From contig JAUTXW010003599.1 of NCBI GenBank assembly GCA_030620095.1, positions 372,001-436,000 on the forward strand: a DNA stretch of 64,000 nt. Reading direction: 5' to 3'. Position numbers and translations under genes: made by a program. Shown here one piece after another: positions 43,931 through 56,339 of the stretch. The notes under the pieces are model-generated. The model did not search any database. It saw only the letters and a list, made by a program, of their open reading frames with translations, and had not been told where the DNA came from. Each line of letters opens with the position of its first letter. Positions within the stretch are counted from its first letter, which is position 1. This DNA comes from Kuschelorhynchus macadamiae (taxonomy: Eukaryota; Arthropoda; Insecta; Coleoptera; Curculionidae).

Positions 43931-46900
43931 GACTCTGAACACTTCTCTAATCGAGTAGTTGGGAATTGTTTAATTGGCTTTAAATAATTTAATTTTTGAT
44001 CCAGTTACTTAATCGAATCATCATCAAATTTCGGGTTCATTATCTGTGACTTTGATTGTTTATGTTTTGTCGGTGACATCGATGATGAAGTGATTTTTAA
44101 TTTTTTCTTAATTTTGGACTTAATAGTGTATCACTGTAAGTTTTATTTTTTTTACTTTGGTGTTGTAGTTTTTTGCAAGTGATCATTTTGCCGCCAAAAA
44201 TATCCAGCTTTCATATTGGCATTTATTTTATATACTTAATAAATACTACTTAAAAATAACCCATCTAAAATTTCATATAAAATTCTTTTTTATAATTTAA
44301 TTATTAAAATAATGCAATTATTTCATTTTCTTCTATTAATCTTACCGACTATACCCTAGCTAATATTTTCAAAAGTGAAGATATTTTATTTTATTTATTT
44401 ATTTACCTACTTGGCAGTTATCGAAATATCACAATTCTCTTTCTTACTAATATTTTTCTTACTATATTTATTTATATTCCCTTCTCAAAACGATAATAAA
44501 AACAATATCAAAGTTAATATCTTTGAAACTTATAATAATAAGGCTTAGAGATATTTTATTTTCGTCCTCTATTGGCAATAAATGGTACATTACTGTGGTT
44601 ATTGTCTAACTTATACCTACTAATGATAGCAATTAAAGATTTTTTATTTTCCTTTTTATTACAGGTAAATAATTAGCATTTTAATATTATTCAGTAAATA
44701 TTACCTAGCTTATATTAATGCCATTAAAGATAATTTATTTTCAACCTTAATTGAATTGGAAAAAAAAAATTTTATCCAACTTTCATAAAATTGATATACT
44801 AAATGTTATCTAAATTTTTAATTATTATTATATTTTTCTTCTATATCAAGTTGAAAATCAATGATATTTCAAGAAAATTTAACATCGTATTATCAAACTT
44901 GCAATAATCAGATATTAAACATATCTTGTTTTCTTCCCCTAATTTAATTGACAAGAACCTCGGTTTCACACTTATTACCTCATTTATAGAAACGATCGTT
45001 TCATTTGTCACAAAACCTTGTTTCGAGCCTGTAAAATTGGTTGGCTGTAAAAATGTCTATCCAACTTTTATAAAATTGGTATAGTAGCTGTAATCTAAAT
45101 TTTTAAATAATATTATATTTTCCTACTCAATAAAGTTGAAAATTAATATTTCAAGAAAATTTAGTATCATACTAGCTATTATCAAAATTAATCGGATATT
45201 AAACATGTTTTGTTTTCTTCCTCTAATTGAATATTGGCAAGAACCCCAACTTCACACTTATTACCTCATTTATAGAAATGATCGTTTCATTCACAAACGT
45301 TGTTCTGAGCCTGTAAAATATTTTTAATTTAAAAATATCTCAAACTTTACATTTTTCATTAACCTGAAGAACAAAAAAGTAATAGTAAAATTGATTAATG
45401 TCAAAGTTAACATAACTTAAACTAATTTACTGGTTTATATTGTTATTTCACTTTTTGAAATCTTAATATCTGATCGACTCTGAACACTTCTCTAATCGAG
45501 TAGTTGGGAATTGTTTAATTGGCTTTAAATAATTTAATTTTTGATCCAGTTATTTAATCGAATCATCATCAAATTTCGGGTTCATTATCTGTAACTTTGA
45601 TTGTTTATGTTTTGTCGGTGACATCAATGATGAAGTGATTTTATTTTTTTCTTAATTTTGGACTTAATAGTGTATCAATGTAAGTTTGATATTTACTTAT
45701 TTACATGTTGTAGTTTTTTGCAAGAGATCATTTTGCCGGCAAAAAAAATCAGCTTTCATATTGGCATTTATTTTATATACTTAATAAATACCTATTACTT
45801 AAAAATAATCCATCTAAAATTTCAGTTATGTTGCTAAAATTGGTATACTACCTGTTGTCTAAATTTTTAAATATTATTATATATTTTCCTTTTCTATCAA
45901 GTTGAGAAGAAATGATATTTCAAGAAAATTTAACATCATACTGGCTATTATCAAACTTGCAATAATTAGATATTAAACATGTTGGGTTTTATTAACAAAA
46001 AGTATAACAATAAGCGGCCCAAAAATCGACTCCTGAGGTCATGCTCATTCGACCTAACTAACCTAACCATACCTCTAACAAAATCAGTGCTCATGGAATC
46101 AGAAGCAAAGTCAACAAAAATCTCTGAACCAAAGAGGGCCGTCATTCTTTTTCCTTGAGAGAAATATAGCTAGGTACTAGGACTATTACCTCATTTATAG
46201 AAATGATCGTTTTGTTTGTCACAAAACGTTGTTTTGAGTCTGTAAAAAATATTCCAAACTTTGCATTTCATAACCATGGTTTTTCTTCTGTGTGTCTGAG
46301 CAAAAAATTATAGTAATTAATACTTTCTAATGTTATTCCAGTCATTTTGTTATATGTTTAACTGGCTTTAAGAATTTGCATCCAACTTTTATAAAATTGG
46401 TATAGTAACTAAATTTCTAAATAATATTGTATTTTCCCCCTCCATCAAGTTGAAAATAAATGATATTTTAGGAAAATGTAGTATCTTACTAGTTATTATC
46501 AAACTTAATCGGATATTAAACATGTTTGTTTTTCTTCCTCTAATTGAATTGGCAAGAACCCCGACTTCACACTTATTACCTCATTTATAGAAATGATCGT
46601 TTCATCCACAAACGTTGTTCTGAGCCTGATAGATTAAGATAATTGTATTTTCTTAATTTCAAAGGATGATTTGAGGATCATATTAAGGTCATAAAATGAA
46701 GATTTTTCCATGCATATTAACCTTTAATATAGAAATTAATACTTTTTTAAGGCAATTCGAGTCATTTTGTTACATTGGATTAACGATAAACAATTTTTAA
46801 TAGTATTCTAGTTTCTAGTTTACAATTTAATAAATTTTAAAACAATGTCAGCTCTAAAGAACAAAAAACCAATAGTAAAATTGATTAATGTGAAAGTTAA

Positions 46901-48860
46901 CATAACTTGAAATAATTTACTGGTTTATATTGTTATTTCACTTTTTGAAATCTTAATATGTGATCGACTCTGAACAGTTCCCTAATCGAGTAGTTGGGAA
47001 TTGTTTAATTGGCTTTAAATAATTTAATTTTTGATCCAGTTACTTAATCGAATCATCATCAAATTTCGGGTTCATTATCTGTGACTTTGATTGTTTATGT
47101 TTTGTCGGTGATATCGATGATGAAGTGATTTTATTTTTTTCTTAATTTTGGACTTAATAGGTATCAATGTAAGTTTGATTTTTCCTTATTTATATGTTGT
47201 AGTTTTTTGCAAGTAATCATTTTGCCGCCAAAACTACCCAGCCTTTATATTGACAGTTATTTTATATACTTAATAAACACTACTTAAAAATAACCCATCT
47301 AAAATTTCTTATACAATAATTTTTTATAATTTAATTATTAAAATATTGCAATTATTTCATTTTCTTCTATTAATCTTACCAACTATATCCTAGCTAATAT
47401 TAGCAAGAGTGAAGATATTTTATTTCCTTTCTTTACCTACTTGGCAGTTATGGAAATTTTATAATTTTCTTCCTTACTAATATTTAGCTTGTTTTAATAA
47501 CATTAAGGTGGATTTATTTAATTCGCTTCTCAAAGCGATAATAAAAACAATATCAAAGTTAATATCTTTGAAGCTTATAATAACAAGGCTTATAGATATT
47601 TTATTTTTGTTCTCTATTGGCAATAAATGGTACATTATTGTTGTTATTATCTAACTTATACCTAGATACTAATGATAGCAATTAAAGATTTTTTATTTTC
47701 CTTTTTATTACAGTTAAATAATTAGCATTTTAATATTATTCAGTAGATATTACCTAGCTTATATTAATGCCATCAAAGGTAATTTATTTTCAATCTTAAT
47801 TGGATTGGAAAATAACAATTTGTATCCAACTTTCATAAATTGATATACTAACTGTTATCTAAATTTTTAATTTATGTTTAAATAATATTATATTTTCCTA
47901 CTTCATCAAGTTGAAATATGATACTTCAAGAAAATTTAGTATCATACTAGCTATTATCAAACTTAATCGGATATTAAGCATGTTTTGTTTTCTACCTCTA
48001 ATTGAATTGGTAAGAACCCCGACTTCACACTTATTATCTCATTTATAGAAATGATCGTTTCATTCACAAACGTGGTTCTGAGCCTGTAAAACATTTTTAA
48101 TTTAAAAATATCTCAAACTTTACAGTTCACTTGTAAACGGTTTTTCTTCTGTATCTGCTTAAAAGATAATTGTATTTTCTTAATTTTAAAGCATGTTTTG
48201 AGGATCATATTAAGGTGAAAAAATTAAGATTTTTCCATATTAATCTTTAACATAGAAATTAATACTTGTCTAAGGCAATTTGAGCCATTTTGTTACATTG
48301 GATTAACGATAAACAATTTTTAATTGTATTCTAGATTCTAGTTTACAGTAATTTAATAAATTTTAAAACAATATCAGCCCTGAAGAACAAAAAACCAATA
48401 GTAAAATTGATCAATGTCAAAGTTAAAATAACTTAAAATAATTTACTTTATATTGTTATTTGAATTTTGGAAACCTTAATAATCGATTCTGAACACTTTG
48501 CAAATCGAGTAGTTGGAATTATTTAATTGGCTTTAAATAATTTAATATTTAATCCAATTGCTTAATCTAGTCATCATAAAATTTCTGTTTTATTATCTGT
48601 GACTTTGATTGTTTATGTTTTGGTGACATCAATGATGACTTTAAATTTTTATTAATTTTGGACTTAATAGCATATTATTGTAAGTTTGATTTTTTCATAT
48701 TTACGTGTTCTAGTTTTTTCCAAGTGATCATTTATTTTGCTGCCAAAAATATCCAGCTTTCATATCGGCATTTAATTCCATATACCTTCATAACACTCTA
48801 CCTGTTATACTCGTAGCTAATGTTTAGTTTATATTAATAACATTATTATTTTTATAATGA
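43931..48860. repeat. Tandem array of a ~1.5-kb unit, about 3.3 copies
   Basis: The marker GACTCTGAACACTTCTCTAA with TCGAGTAGTTGGGAATTGTT begins at 43931, 45476, 46966 and (diverged) 48485, giving periods of about 1545, 1490 and 1519 bp. Within units, a sub-block of about 260 bp built around ATTACCTCATTTATAGAAA, GATCGTTTCATT and GAGCCTGTAAAA occurs once or twice (near 44970, 45265, 46190, 46580, 48035), so units differ in internal copy number. The second unit has an added LINE scrap. No open frame is conserved between units. The fourth copy fades near 48860. Confidence 0.92.
46000..46185 (-). pseudogene. LINE scrap inside the tandem array
   Basis: Shares CCGTCATTCTTTTTCCTTG, GTCAACAAAAATCTCTG and TCATGGAATCAGAAGC-type blocks with the minus-strand LINE fragment at 43010-43215, including the KASDSI-like region. 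Present only in the second unit of the array, so it was inserted in or exchanged into that unit alone. Confidence 0.6.
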
Positions 48861-48884
48861 CTTATTAATTAAAAATATGATTAG

Positions 48885-50600
48885 TTGTGTTCACCCTCTA
48901 GTAAAAGAGGATATTCATCACAAATCTATTGAGTTCGATTTTGTTTGTCGCCTTCCACTTTCATTGAAATTTTAAAAATAAACCTACTATAAACTTATTT
49001 AGAAAAGGTGATTATGAAGGCTTAAATAATTTTTTTAATAACGCCGACTGGATAAACCAATTTAAAAACCGCGAGGCTAACTTTTCCGTTAACCTTTTTT
49101 ACGAAGTAATTTACAGGGCTATACATATATTTATACCAAAGAAAACGGTTGATGGAAGATTTCCTCCTTACTTTAAACAAAACACAATAAGATTAATTTT
49201 AAATAAAAATAAGGCCCATAAAATGTGGAAAAGGACAAAATCCCAAGTACATTACAACTTTTTTTCCGAGCTTAGACGACAGAGCAAAGTTATGATAAAA
49301 AATGAGTACATAACGTATATTGAATCAGTACAAAATAACATACCTAATAATTCTAAAAGATTTTGGCAACTTGTATCTGTTAGGAATAAACCTCTAGGTT
49401 TTCCAAATTTAATGCATTTCGGAAACAGGAAAAAAGGTCCCGGTGTAAACCAGTTGTTTTCAGATTCTTTCCGAGGTGTTTTTCAACTTTATGAACAAAA
49501 TTTAACTTTCTGCAAATGATAAGAGCAATTGTCTTAAGGGTAAGGGTGGCGGTCCTGACGGAATTCTTTCTTACTTTGTACAACAGTGTGCGTCTTCTCT
49601 GTATAGGCAGTTATCAATAGTGTTTAACCAATCTTTCCCATTTAAAAAAAAAATAGTGCTAGAGACAGTGTTACAAATTACAAACCTATAAGTAAACTTA
49701 ATATTTTTGGCAAAATTCTAGAGTCTTGCTTATACTATATTACTTAAATCTACTAATTTAGATATCATAAACGATCAGCATGGTTTTCTGCCCAACCGGT
49801 CTATTGGGTCAAATTGGATTTATTACTCACAGTATATTCTTTCATCTACGGATGCTCAGGTACAGGTGGACTTCGTGTATACCGATCTTAGCAAAGCCTT
49901 TGATAAAATAGATCAAAATATTTTGATTACAAAATTGGCAGCAACTGGTGTACGCAGGGACATTTTAAAATGGATCGTTTCATATATTTCTAATATATCA
50001 CAATTCATGACAGTAAACGGTCACCAGTCACCAGCCTATAACGTAACATCGGGTGAGCCCCAGGGATCTCACCTGGGTCCATTTTACCAAAATTTTACTT
50101 TACGCGGCTGATATGAAAATGTTTTCATCTGTAGGGTGTCTTGGTGACTGTTTGCTGTTACAAAATGACTTAGATGCCTTTTTTGAATACTGTACCCGTA
50201 ATAAGCTTTTCCTCAATTTAAATAAATGTGCATCTATCACATTGCCTCAAAACCTTAATGTTTTTGAATGTGATAATAATTTTAATAAAAACGTGTTAAA
50301 AAAAGCAAATGAAATTAAAGATCTAGGTGTAATATTCGACAAAAAGATGATTTTTGGGGATCACATTGATCACATAGCCTCGAAATGCAACAAAATGTTG
50401 GGTTTTATTATCAGAACTTGCAAGTACATTACATCGCAATATTCTTTGAAAATTCGCGTATGTTTATAGTAGGATAGGTTTTGTCTCTGTCGTCTGGACA
50501 CCTCAGTATGCTATTTACAAAAGCAGACTTGAAAACATACAGAACAAATTTTTAAGATTTTTAGATTTTAAACAGAACGGTGTCTACGACATGTATTCAT
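48885..50600 (+). pseudogene. LINE-B, decayed endonuclease end and RT
   Basis: Starts with HPLVKEDIHHKSIEFDF near 48895 (end of endonuclease; LINE-A has LVKEDNHHPALSVSL). Then WKRTKSQVHYNFFSELRRQS (49225) and RFWQLVSVRNKPLGFPN. RT text follows: GGPDGI-like near 49550; YTDLSKAFDKIDQNILITKL (49878-49940) with the catalytic Asp; GEPQGSHLGPF (50052-50085); then, after a deletion, YAADMKMFSSV (50101-50135), a YADDxK block with Ala for the first Asp. NEIKDLGVIFDKKMIFGDHI (50310-50370) and CNKMLGFIIRTCKYITS complete it. Same broad jockey-like group as LINE-A but not a close copy. Several frameshifts. The C-terminus stops where LINE-C's tail begins. Confidence 0.85.
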
Positions 50601-50664
50601 TCTAATTTATCCGAACGTGTATTTTATTATTACGTATTTAAATAGAAGTTTTATGATAATATAA

Positions 50665-50686
50665 TAGTAATAATAATAATAATAAT
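50665..50686 (-). repeat. (ATT)n LINE tail
   Basis: TAATAATAATAATAATAAT on the plus strand, preceded in sense by GGGAAATAAAC. Marks the 3' end of LINE-C. Confidence 0.88.
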
Positions 50687-51055
50687 GTTTATTTCCCAAA
50701 AAAAAATGCAAAAATACAGTTTTGATCAAATTAAACAATAATGAAAATAAACATGATAATCACTGAAGCAAATAAATGCTCGTGCGTGATATTAAATAAC
50801 TATTTTATAAATCTACACTATCTTACAGCCTTCAGATATACAAATAAAATAGACGTAAAATCATACATAAATCATCAACAAAATATATACAGGCTCAAAA
50901 GAATTTAATTCACAGCATATACAGTCAGGTAAACCGTTTCAATATAGAAAAAAAAAAAAAAAAAAAAATAAATGGTTTCATCCGTTGGGTAAGTAGTCAT
51001 AATCATGTAAATTCTCGCAATTGGGTAATCTGTCATATTCTGGTAAATTTTGATT

Positions 51056-51490
51056 TTATAAAAATTTCAAATCTATCAAATCATTGAATATTTGTCTGTC
51101 AGTATTATTAATCCATTTTTTTATTTTATTTTTAAACAGCGTAAAAGTTTGAATAGTTTTTAAGTTACTTGGTAGTAAATTATATATCTTTGGTGCCAAA
51201 AACTCGACTGAACGTTGGCCAATGGTTTTCAAACGTGCCGGCACTTCAGATAAATTTTTCTTTATTCTCGTGTTATAACTGTGTTCGATGGGATTCAGTT
51301 TAATTTTATTATTGTAAATATAATGTAAAACTCGTTGACAGAAAAGTTGTCGAATGTCCAATATACTGTTTTCAGAAAAAAGTTTGTCACTTGAATACCT
51401 TATATTTTTTTTAAATAATATCCTTAGTATCCATTTTTGAATTACATTTAATTCCCGCAAACTACTCCCCGCAACACCCCCCCAACTCAA
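51056..51490 (-). pseudogene. LINE-C ORF2, C-terminal region
   Basis: SWGGVAGSSLRELNVIQKWI (normally WGGA...L..LQ..QK..LR), then a helical block and HSYNTRIKKNLSEVPARLKT, then SVEFLAPKIYNLLPSNLKTI ending KFL. This belongs directly after the 772-residue frame: reading SLVQS shifts by one base near 51505 into IIPFHGILSWGG. The SYNTR and YNxLP blocks are typical of the C-terminal end of CR1/jockey-like proteins. Confidence 0.88.
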
Positions 51491-53805
51491 GATACCATGA
51501 AATGGTATGATTGTACTAGTGAGAAATAAAGGGTTTTTAGGTTATTTCGGCTTAAATTCTCTGCAAGGTATCCCATTTTGGTTAATAATCCCCTTAATTT
51601 GTTTTTAACATGTTTGACTTGAAGATCCCATCTTAAATGCCGGTCGACGATAATTCCTAGATATTTCGATTCAGTTTTTTCCATGATTAGTGTTTTATCT
51701 TCCACGCGTAAGGGTCCCAAATTGGGTAAGTGATTAGAGTAAGATGTAAAAGGCAAGTAGTATGTTTTGTCGCTATTTAATGTTAACTTATTGTACTTAA
51801 ACCAATCACATATATATTTTAAGTCCTGCTCTGTTTTCTGTTTTAGGTTATCCCAAGTCTGTCCCTCATATATTATAGCCATATCGTCGGCGAAACTTAC
51901 GAGTTTTCCTCTGGACCGATATGTTAATAAATCATTTATATATGTGGTAAATAAAAGAGGTCCAAGAACAGTCCCCTGAGGGACTCCGTATGTGACGACC
52001 CTTGTGCTGCTCACAATACCGTCTATTTTTACCACCTGCCTACGGTCTGATAAGTAATCCTTTATTAACCTGAATGCAGGTCCTCTTATACCATATGAGT
52101 GAAGTTTTTCTAGTAGGCGTCTGTGACACACAGTATCAAAAGCCTTTGATAAATCTATAAAAATGCACAATATGGGTATTCGCCTGTCTAGAGCCTTATA
52201 TATTTCTGAGGTTAGGGTTAATGTAGCGTCTTCTGTAGAACAACCTTCTCTAAAACCAAACTGGTTGTCAGAAAGAATGTTGTGTTTAGCAAAAAATTTG
52301 GACATTCTTACCTTTATAAGTTTTTCGAATATTTTAGAAAACACCGACAGAAGTGATATAGGGCGGTAATTTTCGACTTTATATTTGCTTCCGTTTTTAT
52401 GCAAAGGTTTTATAGTACCTAGTTTCAAGCAATCTGGAAATTTCCCTAGTTCAAAACTTTTATTAATTATATATGTTAGCGGTTTAGATATTTGATTTTT
52501 TAGTTCCTTTATTGTTTCTGCCCTGATGTCATCCCAACCCGGTGATTTTTTAATTTTTAGGTTATTAATAATATTTTCCATTTCTGTTACGTTTACTGGG
52601 TTAAGGTAAATACTATTATTAAAATTTTCAGTACTTTCCGCAAAATTAATTGGACTTTTAATTTTATTCGCGTAGTTCAAGCCTAAGTTGCTATAATGAT
52701 CATTGAATGTATCGGCGATGTCTTTCTTAGATGTAATTAATTTATCATTGATCTCTATTGATTCTATTAGTGTTTTTGGTTTTTCTTTGGGACAAATACT
52801 GTGGATAGCTTTCCATAAGCTGCTCGATGTGTTAGGACTTTTTTCTATAATTTTATTCATATAATCTTTTTTTGAGGTCTGTATAGTTTTTCTGACAGAA
52901 TTTTTTAGCAGGTTGTACTGCTCTTTTAATTGGGTATTATCAGGATTATCTCGTAATTGACGGTAAATGTTATTTTTATTGTTTATTAAATGTAATACCG
53001 CTGGTGTTATCCATGCTTTTTTAGTCTTATTATTTTTAATTTTTACAGTTTTCGTATGTTTCTTGATAAAATGATTTAATTTATTAATAAAACTTTCCAT
53101 ATTTTCATTTACATTTTCAGAATTATATATATCTAACCACTGCTCTTTCTCAATATCTCCCCTAAGTTGATTGTAATTTATAAATGTTTTGTATTTCTGT
53201 TCGTAATTTTCTGTAGAAAATTTACTGTAAATAATTTCAAGGGATATCGGAAGATGATCTGTAATGTCGTAATTAAAAACATATGAATTAAAAGCATTTT
53301 GGCTGTAGTTGTTTTTCACGAAAATATGATCTAGGCAAGTCTTACTAGTTGGTCTAGTTACTCTATTAATATAGGGAATAAAGCTAAATGAATTTAATAT
53401 ATTTTTGTACTCTTCTATCTCATTATTACCATCACTTAAGAGGTCCATATTAATATCACCAATAATAATGTGGGAATTATTATTTTTTGTAAGTGCCAAA
53501 TAGTTATAAAGTTCTGTATTAAAAATAGTTTTGTCTGTGTTTGGTGACCTATAAATTGCAGTTAAAAGCAATTTTGTTTCATTAATTCTAATCTGTAGTT
53601 CTATGCCAGTACTCAGAGCAACCTGAATAGTTCTAGATTGATACTTAATATCAGATTTTATATATATAAGCACTCCATCATTTCGGTTTAAAGTGCCCTC
53701 ACTGTATATATTGTCATAGCCAGGTATTATATATACGTTAGTATTAAGTATATTAAAAGTTTCTGTTAATACTATTATTTCAAACTGCTCTGAAAATTGT
53801 TCCAA
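51487..53805 (-). CDS. LINE-C ORF2: APE endonuclease plus reverse transcriptase
   Basis: A 772-codon open frame. The endonuclease occupies residues 1-190: LTET at 13-16, YRSPN at 85-89, GDIN at 116-119, CLDHIF at 157-162, TDHLP at 182-186. The RT follows: KSPGWDDI at 420-427, YRPISLLSVFSKIFEKLI at 480-497, GFREGCSTEDA at 517-527, FIDLSKAFDTV at 549-559 (catalytic D551), GVPQGTVLGPLLF at 607-619, SFADDMAII at 637-645 (catalytic FADD), KYLGIIVDRHL at 714-724. The true start is upstream: at a T6 run near 53806 a frameshift separates RVLHVNIRSIAKNYDELSVF, and an ATG lies at 53942. All catalytic residues are present. The protein nicks target DNA and primes cDNA synthesis. Clade within jockey/CR1/Daphne uncertain. 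Confidence 0.93.
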   Translation of the reverse strand: MEQFSEQFEIIVLTETFNILNTNVYIIPGYDNIYSEGTLNRNDGVLIYIKSDIKYQSRTIQVALSTGIELQIRINETKLLLTAIYRSPNTDKTIFNTELYNYLALTKNNNSHIIIGDINMDLLSDGNNEIEEYKNILNSFSFIPYINRVTRPTSKTCLDHIFVKNNYSQNAFNSYVFNYDITDHLPISLEIIYSKFSTENYEQKYKTFINYNQLRGDIEKEQWLDIYNSENVNENMESFINKLNHFIKKHTKTVKIKNNKTKKAWITPAVLHLINNKNNIYRQLRDNPDNTQLKEQYNLLKNSVRKTIQTSKKDYMNKIIEKSPNTSSSLWKAIHSICPKEKPKTLIESIEINDKLITSKKDIADTFNDHYSNLGLNYANKIKSPINFAESTENFNNSIYLNPVNVTEMENIINNLKIKKSPGWDDIRAETIKELKNQISKPLTYIINKSFELGKFPDCLKLGTIKPLHKNGSKYKVENYRPISLLSVFSKIFEKLIKVRMSKFFAKHNILSDNQFGFREGCSTEDATLTLTSEIYKALDRRIPILCIFIDLSKAFDTVCHRRLLEKLHSYGIRGPAFRLIKDYLSDRRQVVKIDGIVSSTRVVTYGVPQGTVLGPLLFTTYINDLLTYRSRGKLVSFADDMAIIYEGQTWDNLKQKTEQDLKYICDWFKYNKLTLNSDKTYYLPFTSYSNHLPNLGPLRVEDKTLIMEKTESKYLGIIVDRHLRWDLQVKHVKNKLRGLLTKMGYLAENLSRNNLKTLYFSLVQSYHFMVS

Positions 53806-53945
53806 AAAACAGATAACTCATCATAATTTTTAGCAATACTACGAATATTCACATGCAAAACTCTAAAGCTACACTTATCAATATTTTTACGAATTATGTT
53901 AAAATCGTTAATAATAGTAGTGTTAAACTCTTCAATAAACATTCA

Positions 53946-54258
53946 ACTTTTAGAAGGGGCTCCGGCCACCTGCCCCCATCCCTAGATCTGCCACTGATAA
54001 TGGACCTATATGAAAACATTGCCGGTTCTTGTAAAGAATTTAGGAAATTTGAAAAATATATTTGAAAGATATTCTGAAGTATCGCTAAAAATATATTTTT
54101 CTCAAAATATAACTTATGAAATACATAAAAGATTGATTATATGATGTTTTATAACACAAAAATGTATTATTTCTAGCTAAAAGTACCTAATTAATATGTT
54201 AGATGTTCTAAAGCATTGACCATCTTCGATAGCTTCTTGACAGATAATGCAGTGAGAC
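53946..54258. other. Short gap with a hAT-tip-like sequence
   Basis: CCCTAGATCTGCCACTG at 53982-53998 reads like the right tip of a hAT element (CAGTGGCAGATCTAGGG reversed), next to the 5' end of LINE-C. No partner tip was found. The rest is AT-rich. Confidence 0.35.
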
Positions 54259-54778
54259 CACTGTTGCCGCCAGCTATTCTGATATTGTACTAGCTTAGAT
54301 ACGGGAGTGTACTAAAAAGAGGTCTAATTGTACTAAAAACACCAACACTGATAAAATGCAGTTTGTCCTAGAGACGCATCCGCGTAACTTGCTTGAACCA
54401 TGTGCAACGGAGGGAAGTGGGGCATTCAGAACTGATTTTCATTTTTTATTTCTTCTTGGTTGCCATTTTTAACAAATTGAAAAACTAAATAGAATTCAAT
54501 TCACATAACCGAGAAACAACCCAAACTGAATAAATTTACAATTAAAAACAATTAAGGTTCCAAACATGTGACTATCTTTAGATATAACAAACTGATAAAA
54601 GCGAAATAGACAACATGTCATAAAACCGAGAAAGGGTTCCAAACTGGATATAATTATAAAATATGTAAATACTGAAATCAATCTTCTGTACTAAAAATAT
54701 CAGAGGTGTAAATACACGTATTAAATGCAGCCCGACTGTACTGAATTTAGTACAATTGTACTAAAAAGGGCAACACTG
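54259..54778. mobile_element. hAT-type MITE with perfect 8-bp TSD
   Basis: Tips CACTGTTGCC at 54259 and GGCAACACTG ending at 54778 are inverted repeats with one mismatch. The 8-mer AGTGAGAC is present exactly on both sides (54251-54258 and 54779-54786). Inside, TTGTACTAAAAA-type words recur near both ends, and an additional CCAACACTG tip-like copy lies near 54345. At 520 bp with no coding capacity, this is a non-autonomous element mobilised by some hAT transposase. Confidence 0.92.
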
Positions 54779-54786
54779 AGTGAGAC

Positions 54787-56339
54787 TCAGCTGAACTGAG
54801 TGATAAATAAACAGAGAATTAATGTGTTGCGATGCCATGTTGCCAAGTTTATTTTTAATATCTATAAATTATGTATGAAAAACTATGGTAACTATTTACA
54901 CTATCGCCCATTTTGATGATTTTTTGGATATAGGTGGATTTTTCGGTCCTGACTCCTGATCACGAATCCGAAGTAATTTTTTTTCGGTTAGGTTTCGTTT
55001 TCGAGTTTTTAATCCTCAAAATTCTAACATATCCTAAGCTAACACACGTTTTTTTTTCTTTTTTTTTATTAAAATAACGCATTCTCTGTATAAAACTATT
55101 ACAAATAATTATTTTTTTGTTTTTCTTGCCTGTTTTATCTAAAAAACACTCAAAAGCAGCCGTACTTCGTATTTTTTGAACTAGTAAGTTGTTCTTTATG
55201 TCAGCATATACAAAATATCTTAAAGGAAGAATAAAAATAGAGTTCATTATTTACGTATTTAGCCACTGCCAAGATTACATCACAGTATAAGGTCGATTGT
55301 ACGACGATGCCAAGCCTAGCCGGGCATTCCAATGTTTACACGGATTTATATTACGGTGAATATGTTTAAACATGATTCAATAAAATTTTCATACAAAGAA
55401 TAGTAATGTATTTCCAGTATTAGTTTCTAAGCAGTATAAAGAAATTACTTTCATTGCAAAATAGTAAGATACAAACTAAAATACCCAAAGTCTCAGATCA
55501 GATTTCACCAGTAACAAGAGTTTTAGTTAGCTATGGCAAACCCGATCGACAACTATTAGACCATCCCACTGTGGTATTAGGCCATCCCACTTTCATTGTC
55601 AAGGGATCCTTATACTAAAAAAGTATAATAGTCTACAGTAAACATTGTTACAGGGTCACGTGACCGGCGTGGCTTAAAAACCAATAGCTGGTCGTGGAAC
55701 TACAATAAATTTTAACATTAAAGAAATTAATTTGCTAAAAAATATTTTTTTAGCGTCACTATTGCATGTGTTTTAATGTATTATTGTGTATTTGTAATAA
55801 ATCTTCTAATTATATGTTGCCTTACTTCAAGAAGCAGCATTCTAAAGGTGACATTAGAAGAACATTAATTTTTAGAATAGAACGTTTATTTCGTCGGGGG
55901 TCATGTGAGAATCTTCAGAAGCAAAATGATACAAAAAAACTCTGAGGTGATTTTTTTGCCGATTACAGTAGTTTTTCCTATCAGAGAATTAAAATAATTA
56001 TAGAATATACCTATACTATATTAAAACAGTCGAAGGGCGTCTCACGCTCAAGAAAACGTACTGCTATTTCCAAAATCACTAGATTTTTGGATGAAATCTG
56101 GAGAAATCATAGTTTCGGTGATTTCGCGCCTTTTTTTTAATTTTTTATATAAGTGTTGTTACGTAAAGGAATTTAAATAGTGATTCTTTGGGTATTAAAA
56201 GTAAAAATGTGTTCGTAAAAATGTTCTAAACTGATCAGAATTTAAGATTTAGGACATTGAAAATTAAAAAAAAATCTTTTAGTTTTTTAATTTTAGCTGT
56301 TAACATGGAAAAACAATATACAATTGGCTATTCTATTCG
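54787..56339. other. Non-coding AT-rich stretch
   Basis: No gene supported. TTAGACCATCCCACT and TTAGGCCATCCCACT (about 55556 and 55578) are a short direct repeat. CGGGGGTCATGTG near 55895 matches 1759. Confidence 0.4.

Larger units (their letters stand above)
50665..53945 (-). mobile_element. LINE-C, nearly intact non-LTR retrotransposon
   Basis: Minus-strand element: coding from about 53942 to 51056, a 3' UTR of about 370 bp including an A-tract at 50951-50971 (T-tract in sense), an AATAAA signal (50686-50694 region) and an (ATT)n tail at 50686-50665. Only two frameshifts separate the reading into pieces, making it the best-preserved LINE of the window. It abuts the decayed LINE-B and probably inserted into or beside it. 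A separate upstream ORF1 was not found. Confidence 0.88.
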
